Notes: generated from the sequence alone by a model not told the origin. A stretch of 64,000 nucleotides of DNA from Hyphomonadaceae bacterium (GCA_019747815.1 JAIEQJ010000004.1:62001-126000); one strand, 5' to 3'; shown: positions 1 through 9,001, numbered from the stretch's first letter. Numbers and translations: made by a program.

Positions 1-249
1 GATGCCGTCGAGGTTCTCCTTGTCCCTGGAGAGCGCCTCGCCGTAGTGCACCTTGATGGTGAACTTGCCGCCGGTCCGCTGGCTGACGACCTCGGCCACC
101 TTCTCGATGCCAGCGGTGAACGCGCGCTTCTTGCCCCAGGTGGAGTGGTTCCACTCGACCTTGGGTCCGTCGACCGTCTGCGCGTGCACTGAGAACGGCA
201 CCGACGCGGCCATAGCCGCAGCCAGCGCGGAAAGCGCCCCAATCCTCAT
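1..249 (-). CDS. TRAP transporter substrate-binding protein, DctP family (partial, N-terminus only)
   Basis: The 83 N-terminal codons are in the window; the rest lies beyond base 1. The protein begins MRIGALSALAAAMAAS and has a typical Sec signal peptide ending near HAQ. The mature start (VEWNHSTWGKKR) and the YGEALSRDKENLDGI stretch are characteristic of DctP-type periplasmic solute receptors of tripartite ATP-independent transporters, which bind organic acids and hand them to the membrane subunits. The ATG at 249 follows a GGGAGGA ribosome site. Its TRAP membrane subunits would be expected further left, outside the window. The substrate cannot be told from this fragment. Confidence 0.8.
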   Translation of the reverse strand, partial: MRIGALSALAAAMAASVPFSVHAQTVDGPKVEWNHSTWGKKRAFTAGIEKVAEVVSQRTGGKFTIKVHYGEALSRDKENLDGI

Positions 250-572
250 GGCAATCCTCCCACAAGACGCGCTCTTGCCGGCGCTGTCATCCGTTGGCTG
301 CTGGAGTGTCGCAAATCGCGGGCAGGAGCACAACCGCATTGCGAGGTGCGCGGCCGATTGCAGTCGCGCGCACCTTGCGGCACGTGCCTGCGCGGCCGGA
401 CGTTGGCGGATCGTCGGTGGCGTGTGCGTCGGTCGATGTCATCTCGGCGTGCCATCGCTGTCGCACAGCGGTCATATACCTCCACATTTCGTGAACACGG
501 TGCCTCGCTGATGCCAATGTTCGCGGCTGTAAGGGGGCATGCACAAAGCAAGGCCACCCTGGAGTTCAGTGC
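250..572. other. Intergenic region without a convincing gene
   Basis: This 323-base stretch separates the leftward TRAP receptor from a small rightward ORF. Overlapping open frames exist on both strands, but their translations are low-complexity Arg/Ala/Pro with no recognisable domain and no ribosome site. It presumably holds the TRAP gene promoter. I could not identify a confident -35/-10 pair or operator. Confidence 0.4.
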
Positions 573-782
573 ATGCGTACCGAACGTGACTGCAAGCTTG
601 CCGAGGCGGACAACCGCATCGCCGAGGCCGAGCGCAACATCCGGCATGTCGAGTCGCTTCTGCCCCAGCTTACCGAACGGGGCTACTCGACAGCGGAGAT
701 CGAAGGGCATCTGGATCTGATGGCGGAGGCGCTGCACCACCTGAAGGAGCAGCGCCGGCTCATCGCCAGCACATTGCATTAA
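573..782 (+). CDS. Small hypothetical protein, predicted coiled coil (69 aa)
   Basis: A 69-residue charged protein, MRTERDCKLAEADNRIAE onward. It is dominated by a heptad-like helical pattern (AEADNRIAEAERNIRHVESLL), then a second helix with EALHHLKEQRR. That suggests a short helical hairpin or coiled coil with no membrane segment. A CTGGAG element precedes the ATG by about 9 bases. No family was recognised. It is kept because composition and frame look protein-like and nothing else explains the region. Confidence 0.5.
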   Translation: MRTERDCKLAEADNRIAEAERNIRHVESLLPQLTERGYSTAEIEGHLDLMAEALHHLKEQRRLIASTLH

Positions 783-837
783 GTCGGCGGACCTCTGGGG
801 GGCAGTCCTCGCGGCTGCCCCCCATGCCGGCGTCGCT

Positions 838-1365
838 TCAAGCCGGCGTCGAGAGCAGCTTGAGCTCCACGAGAATGATCACCGCGTCGGGCTGGGTCTT
901 GCCTTCCGCCACCCGCCCCTCCTGCTCAGCCAGCGGTTGCAGCACGATCTGCCTGTTCTTCTCGCCGATCAGCGGAGCCGGTGCGCCGCCGCTGGCGCCG
1001 GCATCCACCGCATAGGCCTGGGTCAGCCAGCCGGGCGTCAAGGTGGTGGACGCCGGGCCCTTGACCGACAGCAGCACCGCGCCCTTGCCGAACAGCAGCT
1101 CGGCCTGTCCGACGCCTTGCACCGATCCGATGTAGGTCTCCTCCGGGCCATCCAGTCCGGGCCGGAACTCGCACAGGATGCCCCGCCCGGTTGCCGTGGA
1201 CGTGCCCTCTCCCTCTCCAATCAGAATGCACGTCAGCGTTCCAAGCTCCTGCATGCGCTCGTCGGGAGCCGTGATCGATTTTTGCGCTGCAAACCCGAGT
1301 GCTGCCGTCCATGCCCACCCTACCGTGAGCAGGAGCAAGGCGCGGATCTGCGATCTGCGTGCCAT
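838..1365 (-). CDS. DUF992 family exported protein
   Basis: A 175-residue protein starting MARRSQIRALLLLTVGWAW, with a signal peptide cleaved near GFAAQ. The mature part carries the DUF992 pattern: GTLTCILIGEGEG near the start, a second Cys in GILCEFRPG, then EETYIGSVQGVG and a C-terminal beta-rich region with GASGGAPAPLIG. DUF992 proteins are alphaproteobacterial periplasmic proteins of unknown function; the two Cys could form a disulfide. I chose the ATG at 1365 rather than the in-frame one 24 bases upstream because the signal peptide then begins normally. Confidence 0.75.
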   Translation of the reverse strand: MARRSQIRALLLLTVGWAWTAALGFAAQKSITAPDERMQELGTLTCILIGEGEGTSTATGRGILCEFRPGLDGPEETYIGSVQGVGQAELLFGKGAVLLSVKGPASTTLTPGWLTQAYAVDAGASGGAPAPLIGEKNRQIVLQPLAEQEGRVAEGKTQPDAVIILVELKLLSTPA

Positions 1366-1449
1366 GGGACTACAACGGTCCGCCGCCACGCCGGTTCCGG
1401 CCTGTGGCCAAGCTCGCGTCAGGCGTTTGCGGGTCCCCGCGCGCGCCCT

Positions 1450-2277
1450 CTAGACGCGCCGCTGGCGGGGGAGGTCGATCGGCAGGTACTCGACGCCCGA
1501 TTGCTGGATCGGCTGCGGATAGAGCTTCATCAGTTCCATGACCGCGGCCGGCATGCCGACCTTGACCGGCAGGCCCAGCGCCGCAGCCTCGGTGGCGGTC
1601 AGGGCGTAGTCATGCGTCCAGTGTCCGCCGGCGAGCTTGGTGGCCAGCGCCTCCGCCGCGCCCTGCTCCATGCGCGGGGTCAACAGCTCGACCGCGCCGC
1701 GCTTGACCTGCGCCAGCGCCTTCTCGCTCACGTCCGCCAGCACCAGGGTCAGGTCGAACACCTCGGCGATCGGCTTGGAGTCGCGGGCCTTGACGATGCT
1801 GGCCGCCGGAAAGCCTGCAATCTGCGGATCGATGGGGCCGAGCACGGAGAACTCTCCCAGCACGATCTCGTCGGCCGCCAGCGCGATCAGCGTGCCGCCC
1901 GACATGGCATAGACCGGCACGTAGACGGTCACCTTGGCCGGGTGCGCCTCCACCGCCCGCGCGATCTGCATCGCCGCCAGCACCAGGCCGCCGGGCGTGT
2001 GCAGCACGAGATCGATCGGCACGTCGGTCGGCGTTTCCTTGATGGCGGCAATGATGGTCTGCGCATCCTCCAGGTCGATGTGGCGCGCCACCGAGAGGCC
2101 GAACAGGCTGCGCTTCTCCTGGCGATGGATCATGGTGATGACGCGTGTGCCGTGCGCGGTCTCCACGGCGCGGATCGCCTGCGCGCGCCGCAGGGAGTAC
2201 CACCGGCCCATGAGCAGGGGCTGCAGGGCCATGACCGCGATCAGGATCCAGATCAGGGTCGTGAAGTCGAGCGACAT
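1450..2277 (-). CDS. SDH-family Clp-fold serine proteinase, membrane-anchored
   Basis: 275 residues. One N-terminal transmembrane helix (FTTLIWILIAVMALQPLL) is followed by a basic stretch and a Clp/crotonase-fold domain. Its hallmarks are visible: DLVLHTPGGLVLAAMQIARA (oxyanion GG, about residues 98-115), YAMSGGTLIALAADEIVLG (nucleophile region, about 132-150) and VLGPIDPQI. This matches the serine dehydrogenase proteinase family (PF01972), which acts as a membrane-bound serine peptidase or chaperone-like hydrolase. The ATG at 2277 follows GAGGAG at good spacing, so the ten extra upstream codons were dropped. Two more Clp-fold proteins lie at 15321 and 19732. Confidence 0.82.
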   Translation of the reverse strand: MSLDFTTLIWILIAVMALQPLLMGRWYSLRRAQAIRAVETAHGTRVITMIHRQEKRSLFGLSVARHIDLEDAQTIIAAIKETPTDVPIDLVLHTPGGLVLAAMQIARAVEAHPAKVTVYVPVYAMSGGTLIALAADEIVLGEFSVLGPIDPQIAGFPAASIVKARDSKPIAEVFDLTLVLADVSEKALAQVKRGAVELLTPRMEQGAAEALATKLAGGHWTHDYALTATEAAALGLPVKVGMPAAVMELMKLYPQPIQQSGVEYLPIDLPRQRRV

Positions 2278-2349
2278 GAGCAGCACTCCTCGCCGGCGCA
2301 GCCTCACACCCGAGGCTGACCGAGGTTGGTTCCTGCGTGCCGATCAACC

Positions 2350-3492
2350 TTAAGCCGGCATGCCGGTTTCGGCGAGGCGGGCCAGGTAGGAGATACCGAA
2401 CGGCAGCGCCGCATCGTTAAAATTATATCCTGGCGTGTGCAGGCCCGGGCCCGGCCCGTTGCCGATCAGGATGTAGGCACCCGGCCGTTCCTTGAGCATG
2501 TGGGCGAAGTCTTCCGCGCCCATTGTCGGTGCGACGTCGTCGAGCACGTTGCTTGTGCCTGCCACCTCGCGCGCCACCTGCAGAGCGAGCTTGGTCTTGT
2601 CGGGATCGTTGATGGTCACCGGCACGGCGCGCTCGTAGGTGACGGTGGCGCTGGCGCCCAGCGTCGCTGCCGTTCCTTTCGCGATGGCGGCAAGGCGCGC
2701 GGCAGCGGTGTCGCGCACGCCTTCGCTCAGGGTCCGCACCGTGCCCGTGAGCGTGGCGCGCTCGGGGATGATGTTGAACGCATCGCCCGCGTGCACCATG
2801 CAGGTCGAGACCACCACCGCCTCCAGGGGATCGACGTTGCGCGCTGCTATCGTCTGCAGCGCGGTGATGGTATGCGCCGCGACGATCACCGGATCGATGC
2901 TGGTGTGCGGCGCCATGGCGTGCGCGCCTTTGCCGGCGATCTCGATGGTGAACCGGTCGGCGGCCGCCAGCAGTGGCCCGGGCCGGATGCCGAATGTCCC
3001 GGGCGCGGGGCCGGGCCAGGTGTGCATGCCGTAGAGCTCCTGGATGCCGAAGCGGCCGATCAGGCCGTCCTCCAGCATGGCAAGCCCGCCCGTCAGGCCC
3101 TCCTCGTTGGGCTGGAAGATCACCACCACCGTGCCATCGAAGTTGCGTGTCTCGCACAGATATTTGGCCGCGCCGAGCAGCATGGAGGTGTGCCCGTCGT
3201 GGCCGCAGGCGTGCATCTTGCCGGGCGTGTTGGAGGCATAGGGCACGCCGGTGGCCTCGTGGATCGGTAGCGCGTCCATGTCGGCGCGCAGCCCCATCAC
3301 CCGGTCCGACGCGGTCTTGCGTCCCCGGATCATGCCGGGCACCACCTCGTCGCAGCCGAACGCCCTGAGCTTGTCGGCCACGATGCCGGCCGTGCGGTGC
3401 ACGTCGAAGCCGATTTCCGGGTGGGCGTGGAAATCCTGGCGCCACCCAGCAACTTCGTCCTGCATGGCGGCAATGCGATTGATGACGGGCAT
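2350..3492 (-). CDS. M20 family amidohydrolase (hippurate hydrolase-like)
   Basis: 380 residues. Metallopeptidase M20D features are present: HAHPEIGFD, GLRADMDALPIHE, the metal ligands in HACGHDGHTS, the Glu pair in FQPNEEG, GMHTWPG and a C-terminal GLHTPGYNFND. Members hydrolyse N-acyl amino acids such as hippurate, or indole-acetic acid conjugates. One oddity: where relatives read VVTGIGRTGVVGVIRGRK, this protein reads VVPGMIRGRK, so about eight residues of a core strand seem to be missing in frame. The ligands themselves are intact, so activity is possible but uncertain. The ATG at 3492 has a GAGGGA ribosome site. Confidence 0.85.
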   Translation of the reverse strand: MPVINRIAAMQDEVAGWRQDFHAHPEIGFDVHRTAGIVADKLRAFGCDEVVPGMIRGRKTASDRVMGLRADMDALPIHEATGVPYASNTPGKMHACGHDGHTSMLLGAAKYLCETRNFDGTVVVIFQPNEEGLTGGLAMLEDGLIGRFGIQELYGMHTWPGPAPGTFGIRPGPLLAAADRFTIEIAGKGAHAMAPHTSIDPVIVAAHTITALQTIAARNVDPLEAVVVSTCMVHAGDAFNIIPERATLTGTVRTLSEGVRDTAAARLAAIAKGTAATLGASATVTYERAVPVTINDPDKTKLALQVAREVAGTSNVLDDVAPTMGAEDFAHMLKERPGAYILIGNGPGPGLHTPGYNFNDAALPFGISYLARLAETGMPA

Positions 3493-3577
3493 GGGCGTCC
3501 CTCGCGTGCTGTATCCACCCACACCCTAGCCCGGGGCTTGCAGCGCGTCATCCGCCGCGCCCGCTCCCTTCGGCATT

Positions 3578-3606
3578 CCCTCTCCCCGTCCTTCACGGGG
3601 AGAGGG
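3578..3606. repeat. CCCTCTCCCC-type palindrome
   Basis: Perfect 11-bp arms, CCCTCTCCCCG and CGGGGAGAGGG, with a 7-base loop, followed by TTAGGGTGAGGGG. It lies between two divergent genes (M20 leftward, GMC rightward), so it is not serving as a terminator. Related sequences occur at 35794, 38563 and twice within uvrB, which marks it as a dispersed repeat. Confidence 0.8.
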
Positions 3607-3610
3607 TTAG

Positions 3611-3686
3611 GGTGAGGGGCAGCAGCGAGGGTGAGGGGCAGCAGCGAGGGTGAGGGGCAGCAGCGAGGGTGAGGGGCAGCAGCGAG
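3611..3686. repeat. Four tandem copies of a 19-bp unit
   Basis: The unit GGTGAGGGGCAGCAGCGAG is repeated exactly four times, starting at 3611, 3630, 3649 and 3668. The first copy begins in the tail of the preceding palindrome, so the array looks like slippage expansion of a dispersed repeat's end. There are no spacers, so it is not a CRISPR. It lies about 90 bases upstream of the GMC oxidoreductase start. Confidence 0.95.
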
Positions 3687-3773
3687 CCCGTGGCCTGCCC
3701 TATGAGCGCGGCCTGATCTTGCGGTACGTTGCGTCCCAGGCACGGAACAAGAGGCCAAGGGTGGGGACGCGCG

Positions 3774-5408
3774 GTGGAGACCTTCGATTATATCATCGTC
3801 GGCGCGGGCTCGGCCGGCAGCGTGCTGGCCAACCGCTTGAGCGAGGACGGCACGGTGCGTGTGCTGGTGCTCGAAGCCGGGCCCAGCGACTGGCATCCCT
3901 TCATTCATATTCCGGCGGGCTTCATCAAGACCTTCCACGACCCGCGCGTGAACTGGCTCTATCACATGGAGCCCAGCGAATGGACCGGCGGCCGGCGCAT
4001 CCTTGCCCCGCGCGGCAAGACGCTCGGCGGCTCCAGCTCCATCAACGGCCACATCTACAACCGCGGCCAGCGCATGGACTTCGACACCTGGGCGCAGCTC
4101 GGCAATCGCGGCTGGGGCTATGCCGACGTGCTCCCCTATTTCCGGCGCATGGAGCGGCGCCTGGGCGACGGCGACCCGACCTTTCGCGGGCGCGACGGCA
4201 GTCTTGTCGTCTCCGATCTCGAATGGCGCCATCCGCTGTGTGAAGCCTTCATTGCCGGCGCCGTCAGCCTCGGCATTCCGCGCAACCCCGACTACAACGG
4301 CGCCACCCAGGAGGGGGTCGCCTATGCCCAGCGCACCATCGACAAGGGCCGTCGGGTCAGCGCCGCGATGGCCTTTCTGCATCCCGCGCGCAAGCGCCCG
4401 AACGTGACGGTGCGCACCCGTGCGCATGCGACCGGCCTTATTTTCGACGGCCGGCGCGTCACCGGGGTCGCCTACCGCCGCGGCGGACGCAACGGCACGC
4501 CCGTGATGGTGCAGGCCGGCCGCGAGGTCATCCTGTCGGGCGGCGCCTACAACTCCCCGCAGCTCCTCCAGCTCTCCGGCATCGGCCCGCCGGCGCTGCT
4601 CACGTCGCTGGGGCTGCCGGTGCGGCTGGCGCTGCCCGGCGTCGGCGAGAACCTGCGCGATCACTACGCGCCGCGCTTCACGGTGCGTGTCAAGAACATC
4701 GACACCATCAACGAGCGCGCCCGCGGGCTGAAGCTCGCCCGCGAGGTCGTCCGCTACCTCACGACCCGCCGGGGCATCCTCGCGCTCAACCCCACGCTCA
4801 TCTATTGCTTCTGGCGCTCCGAGCCCGGCATCGCCAACTCCGATTTGCAGTTCACCTTCACGCCGGCGAGCTACCGGGAGGGCTTGCAGGGCGAGCTCGA
4901 TCTCGCGCCCGGCATGACCATCGCCTCCTGGCAGCAGCGCCCCGAAAGCCGCGGCCATGTGCGCGTGCGCTCCGCCGATCCATTCGAAGCGCCCATCATT
5001 CAACCCAACTATCTGGCCGAGGCCGGCGATCGCCGCGTGCTGCTGGCCGGCATGAAGCTCGCCCGCCGCCTGCTCAAGACCAAGCCGCTGGAGCCTTATT
5101 ACGCCTACGAGGACTTTCCCGGCGACAAGGTACAGTCGGACGATGAATTGCTGGGCGCCGCCAAGCAGCGCGGCACCACCACGTTCCATCCGGCCGGCAC
5201 CTGCCGCATGGGGCCCAAGACCGATCCGCTGGCTGTCGTCGACGATCACTTGCGCGTGCACGGCCTTGAAGGCCTGCGGGTCATCGACGCCTCGATCATG
5301 CCAACGATGCTTTCCGCCAATCTCAATGCCGCGACGCTGATGCTGGCCGACAAGGCCTCCGATCTCATCCGCGGCCACAGCCCGCCTGAGCCCGTCGTCC
5401 TTGCGTAG
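3774..5408 (+). CDS. GMC family FAD-dependent oxidoreductase (choline/alcohol dehydrogenase-like)
   Basis: 544 residues. The N-terminal dinucleotide fold DYIIVGAGSAGSVLANRLSE binds FAD. GKTLGGSSSINGHIYNRG is the GMC signature, LSGGAYNSPQLLQLSGIGP the second signature, and the C-terminal domain ends HPAGTCRMGPKTDPLAVVD with NLNAATLMLADKA supplying the catalytic His/Asn pair. Such enzymes oxidise alcohols (choline, aliphatic or polyethylene glycol alcohols) in the cytoplasm; the substrate is not predictable here. I take the GTG at 3774 as start because the FAD fold then begins four residues later. An in-frame TTG at 3729 is less likely. A paralogue lies at 56567. Confidence 0.88.
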   Translation: METFDYIIVGAGSAGSVLANRLSEDGTVRVLVLEAGPSDWHPFIHIPAGFIKTFHDPRVNWLYHMEPSEWTGGRRILAPRGKTLGGSSSINGHIYNRGQRMDFDTWAQLGNRGWGYADVLPYFRRMERRLGDGDPTFRGRDGSLVVSDLEWRHPLCEAFIAGAVSLGIPRNPDYNGATQEGVAYAQRTIDKGRRVSAAMAFLHPARKRPNVTVRTRAHATGLIFDGRRVTGVAYRRGGRNGTPVMVQAGREVILSGGAYNSPQLLQLSGIGPPALLTSLGLPVRLALPGVGENLRDHYAPRFTVRVKNIDTINERARGLKLAREVVRYLTTRRGILALNPTLIYCFWRSEPGIANSDLQFTFTPASYREGLQGELDLAPGMTIASWQQRPESRGHVRVRSADPFEAPIIQPNYLAEAGDRRVLLAGMKLARRLLKTKPLEPYYAYEDFPGDKVQSDDELLGAAKQRGTTTFHPAGTCRMGPKTDPLAVVDDHLRVHGLEGLRVIDASIMPTMLSANLNAATLMLADKASDLIRGHSPPEPVVLA

Positions 5409-5493
5409 GGCTGCAAGAGCAGAGCGTGCTGCGCCGCTGGCGGCATCGATGGGCGCGCGGCCGCTGACGCCTCCTGCGCCCCGCGCGGCCGGC

Positions 5494-6186
5494 CTACCCG
5501 AGGGTGTTGGCGGCCTCCTCGATCAAAGCGACGATGTCATCCGCATGCGAGGCGAGCGACGCGTGGCTCGCCTGCAATGTAATCGTCTTCCTCGGCTGGA
5601 TGCGCTCCGCCATCCATTCCTCGGTCTCCGGCGGGATCATGCGGTCGTCCGCCGAGACCTGGTACCAGCTCGGCTTGCCCTTCCACGCCGGCGGGCCGGA
5701 TTTGTCCTCAAAGCAGCGCGCGGCGATCGGCTTTTGCGTGAGCGCCATCACCAGTGCCTCCTCCTCGTCGAGGTCCTGGCCGAAGCTCTCGCGAAACTTG
5801 TCGCGGGCAATCCAGAGAAATCCATCGCTGTCGGGGCGGATGTTGCCCGCACCGGGCGGCGGCTCGCGGCGGGCAAAGATGCTGCCCAGGCTGTCGCCCT
5901 CGTCGGGGGCGAATGCGGCCACATAGACGAGCCCGACGACATTGGGCGCATGGCCCGCCCCGGTGATGACGGCGCCGCCATAGGAATGGCCAACCAGCAG
6001 GGTTGGGCCGTCCTGCGCGGCTGCGAGCTTGCGCGTGCGGTCGATGTCGTCGGGCAACGAGGTGAGAGGGTTCTGCACCGCGCTGACGCGGTAGCCCTTG
6101 ACATGCAGCGGTGGAATGACATGGCGCCAGTGGGAGCCGTCGCCCCAGGCTCCATGCACCAGCAGGATGTTCTTCTGTGAAGCCAT
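5494..6186 (-). CDS. Alpha/beta fold hydrolase
   Basis: 230 residues. The alpha/beta-hydrolase core starts at once with ILLVHGAWGDGSHW. The nucleophile elbow GHSYGGAVITG gives the catalytic Ser (about residue 88), SADDRMIPPETE the acid, and ASHASLASH the His. The HGAWGDGSHW/SYGG combination is typical of the small salicylate-esterase-like or pyrethroid-hydrolase-like group, whose substrates are usually unknown esters. No signal peptide, so cytoplasmic. AGGAGG stands just ahead of the ATG at 6186. It converges with the GMC gene at 3774. Confidence 0.85.
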   Translation of the reverse strand: MASQKNILLVHGAWGDGSHWRHVIPPLHVKGYRVSAVQNPLTSLPDDIDRTRKLAAAQDGPTLLVGHSYGGAVITGAGHAPNVVGLVYVAAFAPDEGDSLGSIFARREPPPGAGNIRPDSDGFLWIARDKFRESFGQDLDEEEALVMALTQKPIAARCFEDKSGPPAWKGKPSWYQVSADDRMIPPETEEWMAERIQPRKTITLQASHASLASHADDIVALIEEAANTLG

Positions 6187-6446
6187 TGGAACCTCCTAGC
6201 GGCAGTTGGCTCAAAGCCTTCTGCCTGTTCGTCGGAGTAGCGAGAGCTGGACTGCTTCTGCAGCTCGTGGTTCTCCCGAGGGGGCATGCGGCAAAGCCGG
6301 CGGCAACCGAAATGTTCGTCCCGACCGATCAATCCTTCGGCACCGCAGATGCCTGTTCTGCCTTGAGCTTCGCCTCAGCTCCCGCTTGGATTCAAGCAAG
6401 CTCGGCAGGCAAGCCGCGATGGCGGACCGAGGTGGTCGTCAGGTCT

Positions 6447-6764
6447 TCACCAGAAGGGCCGCAGCAGCCGGCGACGCCAGTGAGGCTCACGATACGGTGC
6501 GCTGCGGTAGGTCGGCGGCGGTGCGGCGACGGGCGGCTGTGGATAGTATGTTCCGCTCGGCAGATAGGCCCAGCCGTTGCCGGTCCAGGTCGGCCCCGCC
6601 TTGTGGTCGTACACGTACGTCGGCGGCGGCGTGATGTTGCCGTAGGGCGGCCCGTAGCATGTGTAGTCGCAGCGCTCCCACCATCCCCACGCCAGCGCGC
6701 TGCCGCTGCCGCTCATGATCAGCAGCAGCGTCCATGCGATCCGGGCTGCGGTCGTGCGCGACAT
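6447..6764 (-). CDS. Small exported Pro/Tyr-rich protein of unknown function
   Basis: 105 residues from the ATG at 6764. A signal peptide (RIAWTLLLIMSGSGSALA) is followed by an aromatic segment, WGWWERCDYTCYGPPYG, with two Cys four residues apart, then a Pro/Tyr-rich tail (PPPTYVYDHKAGPTWTGNGW) and a basic end RRRLLRPFW. It looks like a small secreted or periplasmic protein, possibly envelope-associated. No family recognised. The open frame extends 44 codons upstream but the signal peptide fixes the start. The ribosome site is weak. Confidence 0.6.
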   Translation of the reverse strand: MSRTTAARIAWTLLLIMSGSGSALAWGWWERCDYTCYGPPYGNITPPPTYVYDHKAGPTWTGNGWAYLPSGTYYPQPPVAAPPPTYRSAPYREPHWRRRLLRPFW

Positions 6765-6922
6765 GTGCGACTCGCGAGAATGGACGTTCCTGAGGATGCA
6801 GTGGACGCCTGGAACCCTTAAGCATCCCTTTCGCCGCGGCCGATCTGTGTCTGCAAGTCGAGTCCGTTGAAAACAGGCCGGGCCAGTTTGCGGCATCCCT
6901 TAGCGCGTTGCATAACGCACAC

Positions 6923-8791
6923 GTGGATGCCGATTCCCAAATCTGCGCTGCCGAAGGCCGCGAGGCTCAATCCCTCGACGCGGCCCGCACTGTCCTGCGC
7001 CGCACCTTCGGCCACCGCGATTTTCGCGGGCTCCAGCCCGGCGTGATCGGCGAGGTGCTGGCCGGGCGCAGTGCGCTCGCCGTGCTGCCCACGGGCGGTG
7101 GCAAGAGCCTGTGCTACCAGATCCCCGCACTCGTCAGGCCCGGCCTCGGCCTCGTCGTCTCGCCGCTGATTGCGCTGATGGCTGATCAGGTCGCCGCCCT
7201 GCAGCAGTCGGGCGTGGCGGCGGAGCGGCTCGACTCCAGCCTGAGCCCGGAGGCGCGCGGCGACATCTGGCGCCGCATCAACGACGGCGCACTAAACCTG
7301 CTTTATGTTTCGCCCGAAGGGCTGATGCAGCCCGCGATGCTGGAGCGCCTTGTCCGCCTGCCGCTGGCCCTGGTGGCCATCGACGAGGCCCACTGCGTCA
7401 GCCAGTGGGGCCACGACTTCCGCCCCGAGTACCGCATGCTGGGCCGGCTTGCCCAGGCGTTCCCGCACGTGCCGCGCCTTGCCGTCACCGCCACCGCCGA
7501 CGCCCGCACGCGCGAGGACATCCGCGCCGAGCTGCAGCTCCAGGACGCGCGCGAGTTCGTCGACAGCTTCGCGCGGCCCGAGCTCGCGCTGTCGGCGGAA
7601 CGCAAGCGCGGACAGGGTCACGACCGTGTGCTGGAGCTGGTGGCCGAGCGGCCGAGCCGGTCCGGCGTCGTCTATGCCGGCTCGCGCGACGGTGTCGACC
7701 GGCTGGCCGGGAAGCTGCAGGCGGCGGGCGTGCCGGCGCTGGCCTATCATGCCGGCCTCGACAAGCACCTGCGCGCGGCCCGGCTCGAGGAGTTCCTGGA
7801 TGCCGACGCGGCCGTCATGGTGGCGACCATCGCCTTCGGCATGGGCGTCGACAAGCCCGACGTGCGCTATGTCATTCACGCCGATCCGCCGGCGGCGATC
7901 GAATCCTACTGGCAGGAGATCGGCCGCGCTGGCCGCGATGGCGAGCCCGCCGAGGGGATCACGCTCTACTCCGCCTCCGACCTCGCCTGGGCCATGCGCC
8001 GCATCGACGGCCGCGAGATCGACGCTGCCGTCAAGTCCGTGCAGATGCGCAAGCTGCGGCAGTTCTACGCCATGCTCGACGGCACCGGCTGCCGCGCCGC
8101 GGCGGTGCGCCGCTATTTCGGCGAAACCGGCGTGCAATCCTGCGGGGTGTGCGATCTCTGCCTCGCCCCGCCGGAGGCGGCCGATGTCACCGAAGCCGCG
8201 CAGAAGGCGCTGTCGGCCGTGCACCGCCTGGGCGGGCGCTTCGGCCGCGGCCGCGTCGTCGATCATCTGCTCGGCAAGACCAAGGACGCTCTCCCTTCGG
8301 AGGCATCGATGTCCACCTACGGCATCGGCCGCGAGTTCAGCGCGGGCGGCTGGCGCGACCTGCTGGATCAGCTCTTGTTCGAGGGCCTGCTGCGCGAGGA
8401 CCCCAACGACGGCCGCCCGCTGGTGGGCTTGGGCGAGGCGGACGAGGTGAGGGCCGTCTACCGCGGCGAGCGGCGGGTTGCCATGCGCAGGGCCCCGACG
8501 GTTGCCGACAGCGACGCCGGCGGCCGCCGCGCACGCAAGCGCCGCGGCGGCGATGGCCTGGCGGTCGATGCCGCCGACGCGGCCCTGTTCGAGGCGCTGC
8601 GCGCCTGGCGCCGCGAGCGCGCCGCCGAGCAGCATGTTCCGCCCTATGTCATTTTCCACGATGCGACCCTGGCCGACATCGCGCGCCGGCGGCCGGCGAG
8701 TGCCGATGCCTTGAAGGGCGTCAGCGGGGTCGGCCAAAGCAAGCTGCAGCGCTACGGCGCCGCCGTGCTCGAGCTGGTGCGGCAGCACTGA
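6923..8791 (+). CDS. recQ: RecQ-family ATP-dependent DNA helicase
   Basis: About 622 residues. SF2 helicase motifs appear in order: Walker A LPTGGGKSLCYQ (about residue 55), SPLIALMADQV, the DEAH box AIDEAHCVSQWGHDFRPEY, TATA, TIAFGMGVDKPDVRYVIH and EIGRAGRDGEPA. A zinc-binding segment with CGVCDLC is followed by an RQC-like winged helix and an HRDC-type domain at the C-terminus (YVIFHDATLADIARRRP, then GVSGVGQSKLQRYG). RecQ unwinds recombination and stalled-fork intermediates. The start is uncertain: GTG at 6923 or TTG at 6908; neither has a clear ribosome site. Gene symbol by family membership. Confidence 0.87.
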   Translation: MDADSQICAAEGREAQSLDAARTVLRRTFGHRDFRGLQPGVIGEVLAGRSALAVLPTGGGKSLCYQIPALVRPGLGLVVSPLIALMADQVAALQQSGVAAERLDSSLSPEARGDIWRRINDGALNLLYVSPEGLMQPAMLERLVRLPLALVAIDEAHCVSQWGHDFRPEYRMLGRLAQAFPHVPRLAVTATADARTREDIRAELQLQDAREFVDSFARPELALSAERKRGQGHDRVLELVAERPSRSGVVYAGSRDGVDRLAGKLQAAGVPALAYHAGLDKHLRAARLEEFLDADAAVMVATIAFGMGVDKPDVRYVIHADPPAAIESYWQEIGRAGRDGEPAEGITLYSASDLAWAMRRIDGREIDAAVKSVQMRKLRQFYAMLDGTGCRAAAVRRYFGETGVQSCGVCDLCLAPPEAADVTEAAQKALSAVHRLGGRFGRGRVVDHLLGKTKDALPSEASMSTYGIGREFSAGGWRDLLDQLLFEGLLREDPNDGRPLVGLGEADEVRAVYRGERRVAMRRAPTVADSDAGGRRARKRRGGDGLAVDAADAALFEALRAWRRERAAEQHVPPYVIFHDATLADIARRRPASADALKGVSGVGQSKLQRYGAAVLELVRQH

Positions 8792-9001
8792 AGCCTTTGC
8801 GGGGTCTTGGCCTAAAGTCGCAGAGCCACCCGGCAAGGCCTTGGGCGTTTGGCCGAATTCTTGCGGCCGGGCCGTTGCTCCGCGTCCGGGTCGCCGCTTT
8901 TCGTGCGATCGCGGCGACGGCTTGGAGCAAGCCGGCCGTTCCCACGCCAGCCGACCGGCAATCGCGACCATCGGCCCGTGGTGCTGCCCCGAGGTGCTGC
9001 C

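Noticed and set aside
3611-3686. Possible CRISPR array
   Set aside because: Units are directly adjacent without spacers, so it is a simple tandem repeat.
3330-5378. A 682-codon minus-strand frame opposite the first GMC oxidoreductase
   Set aside because: Antisense shadow; the GMC gene explains the region.
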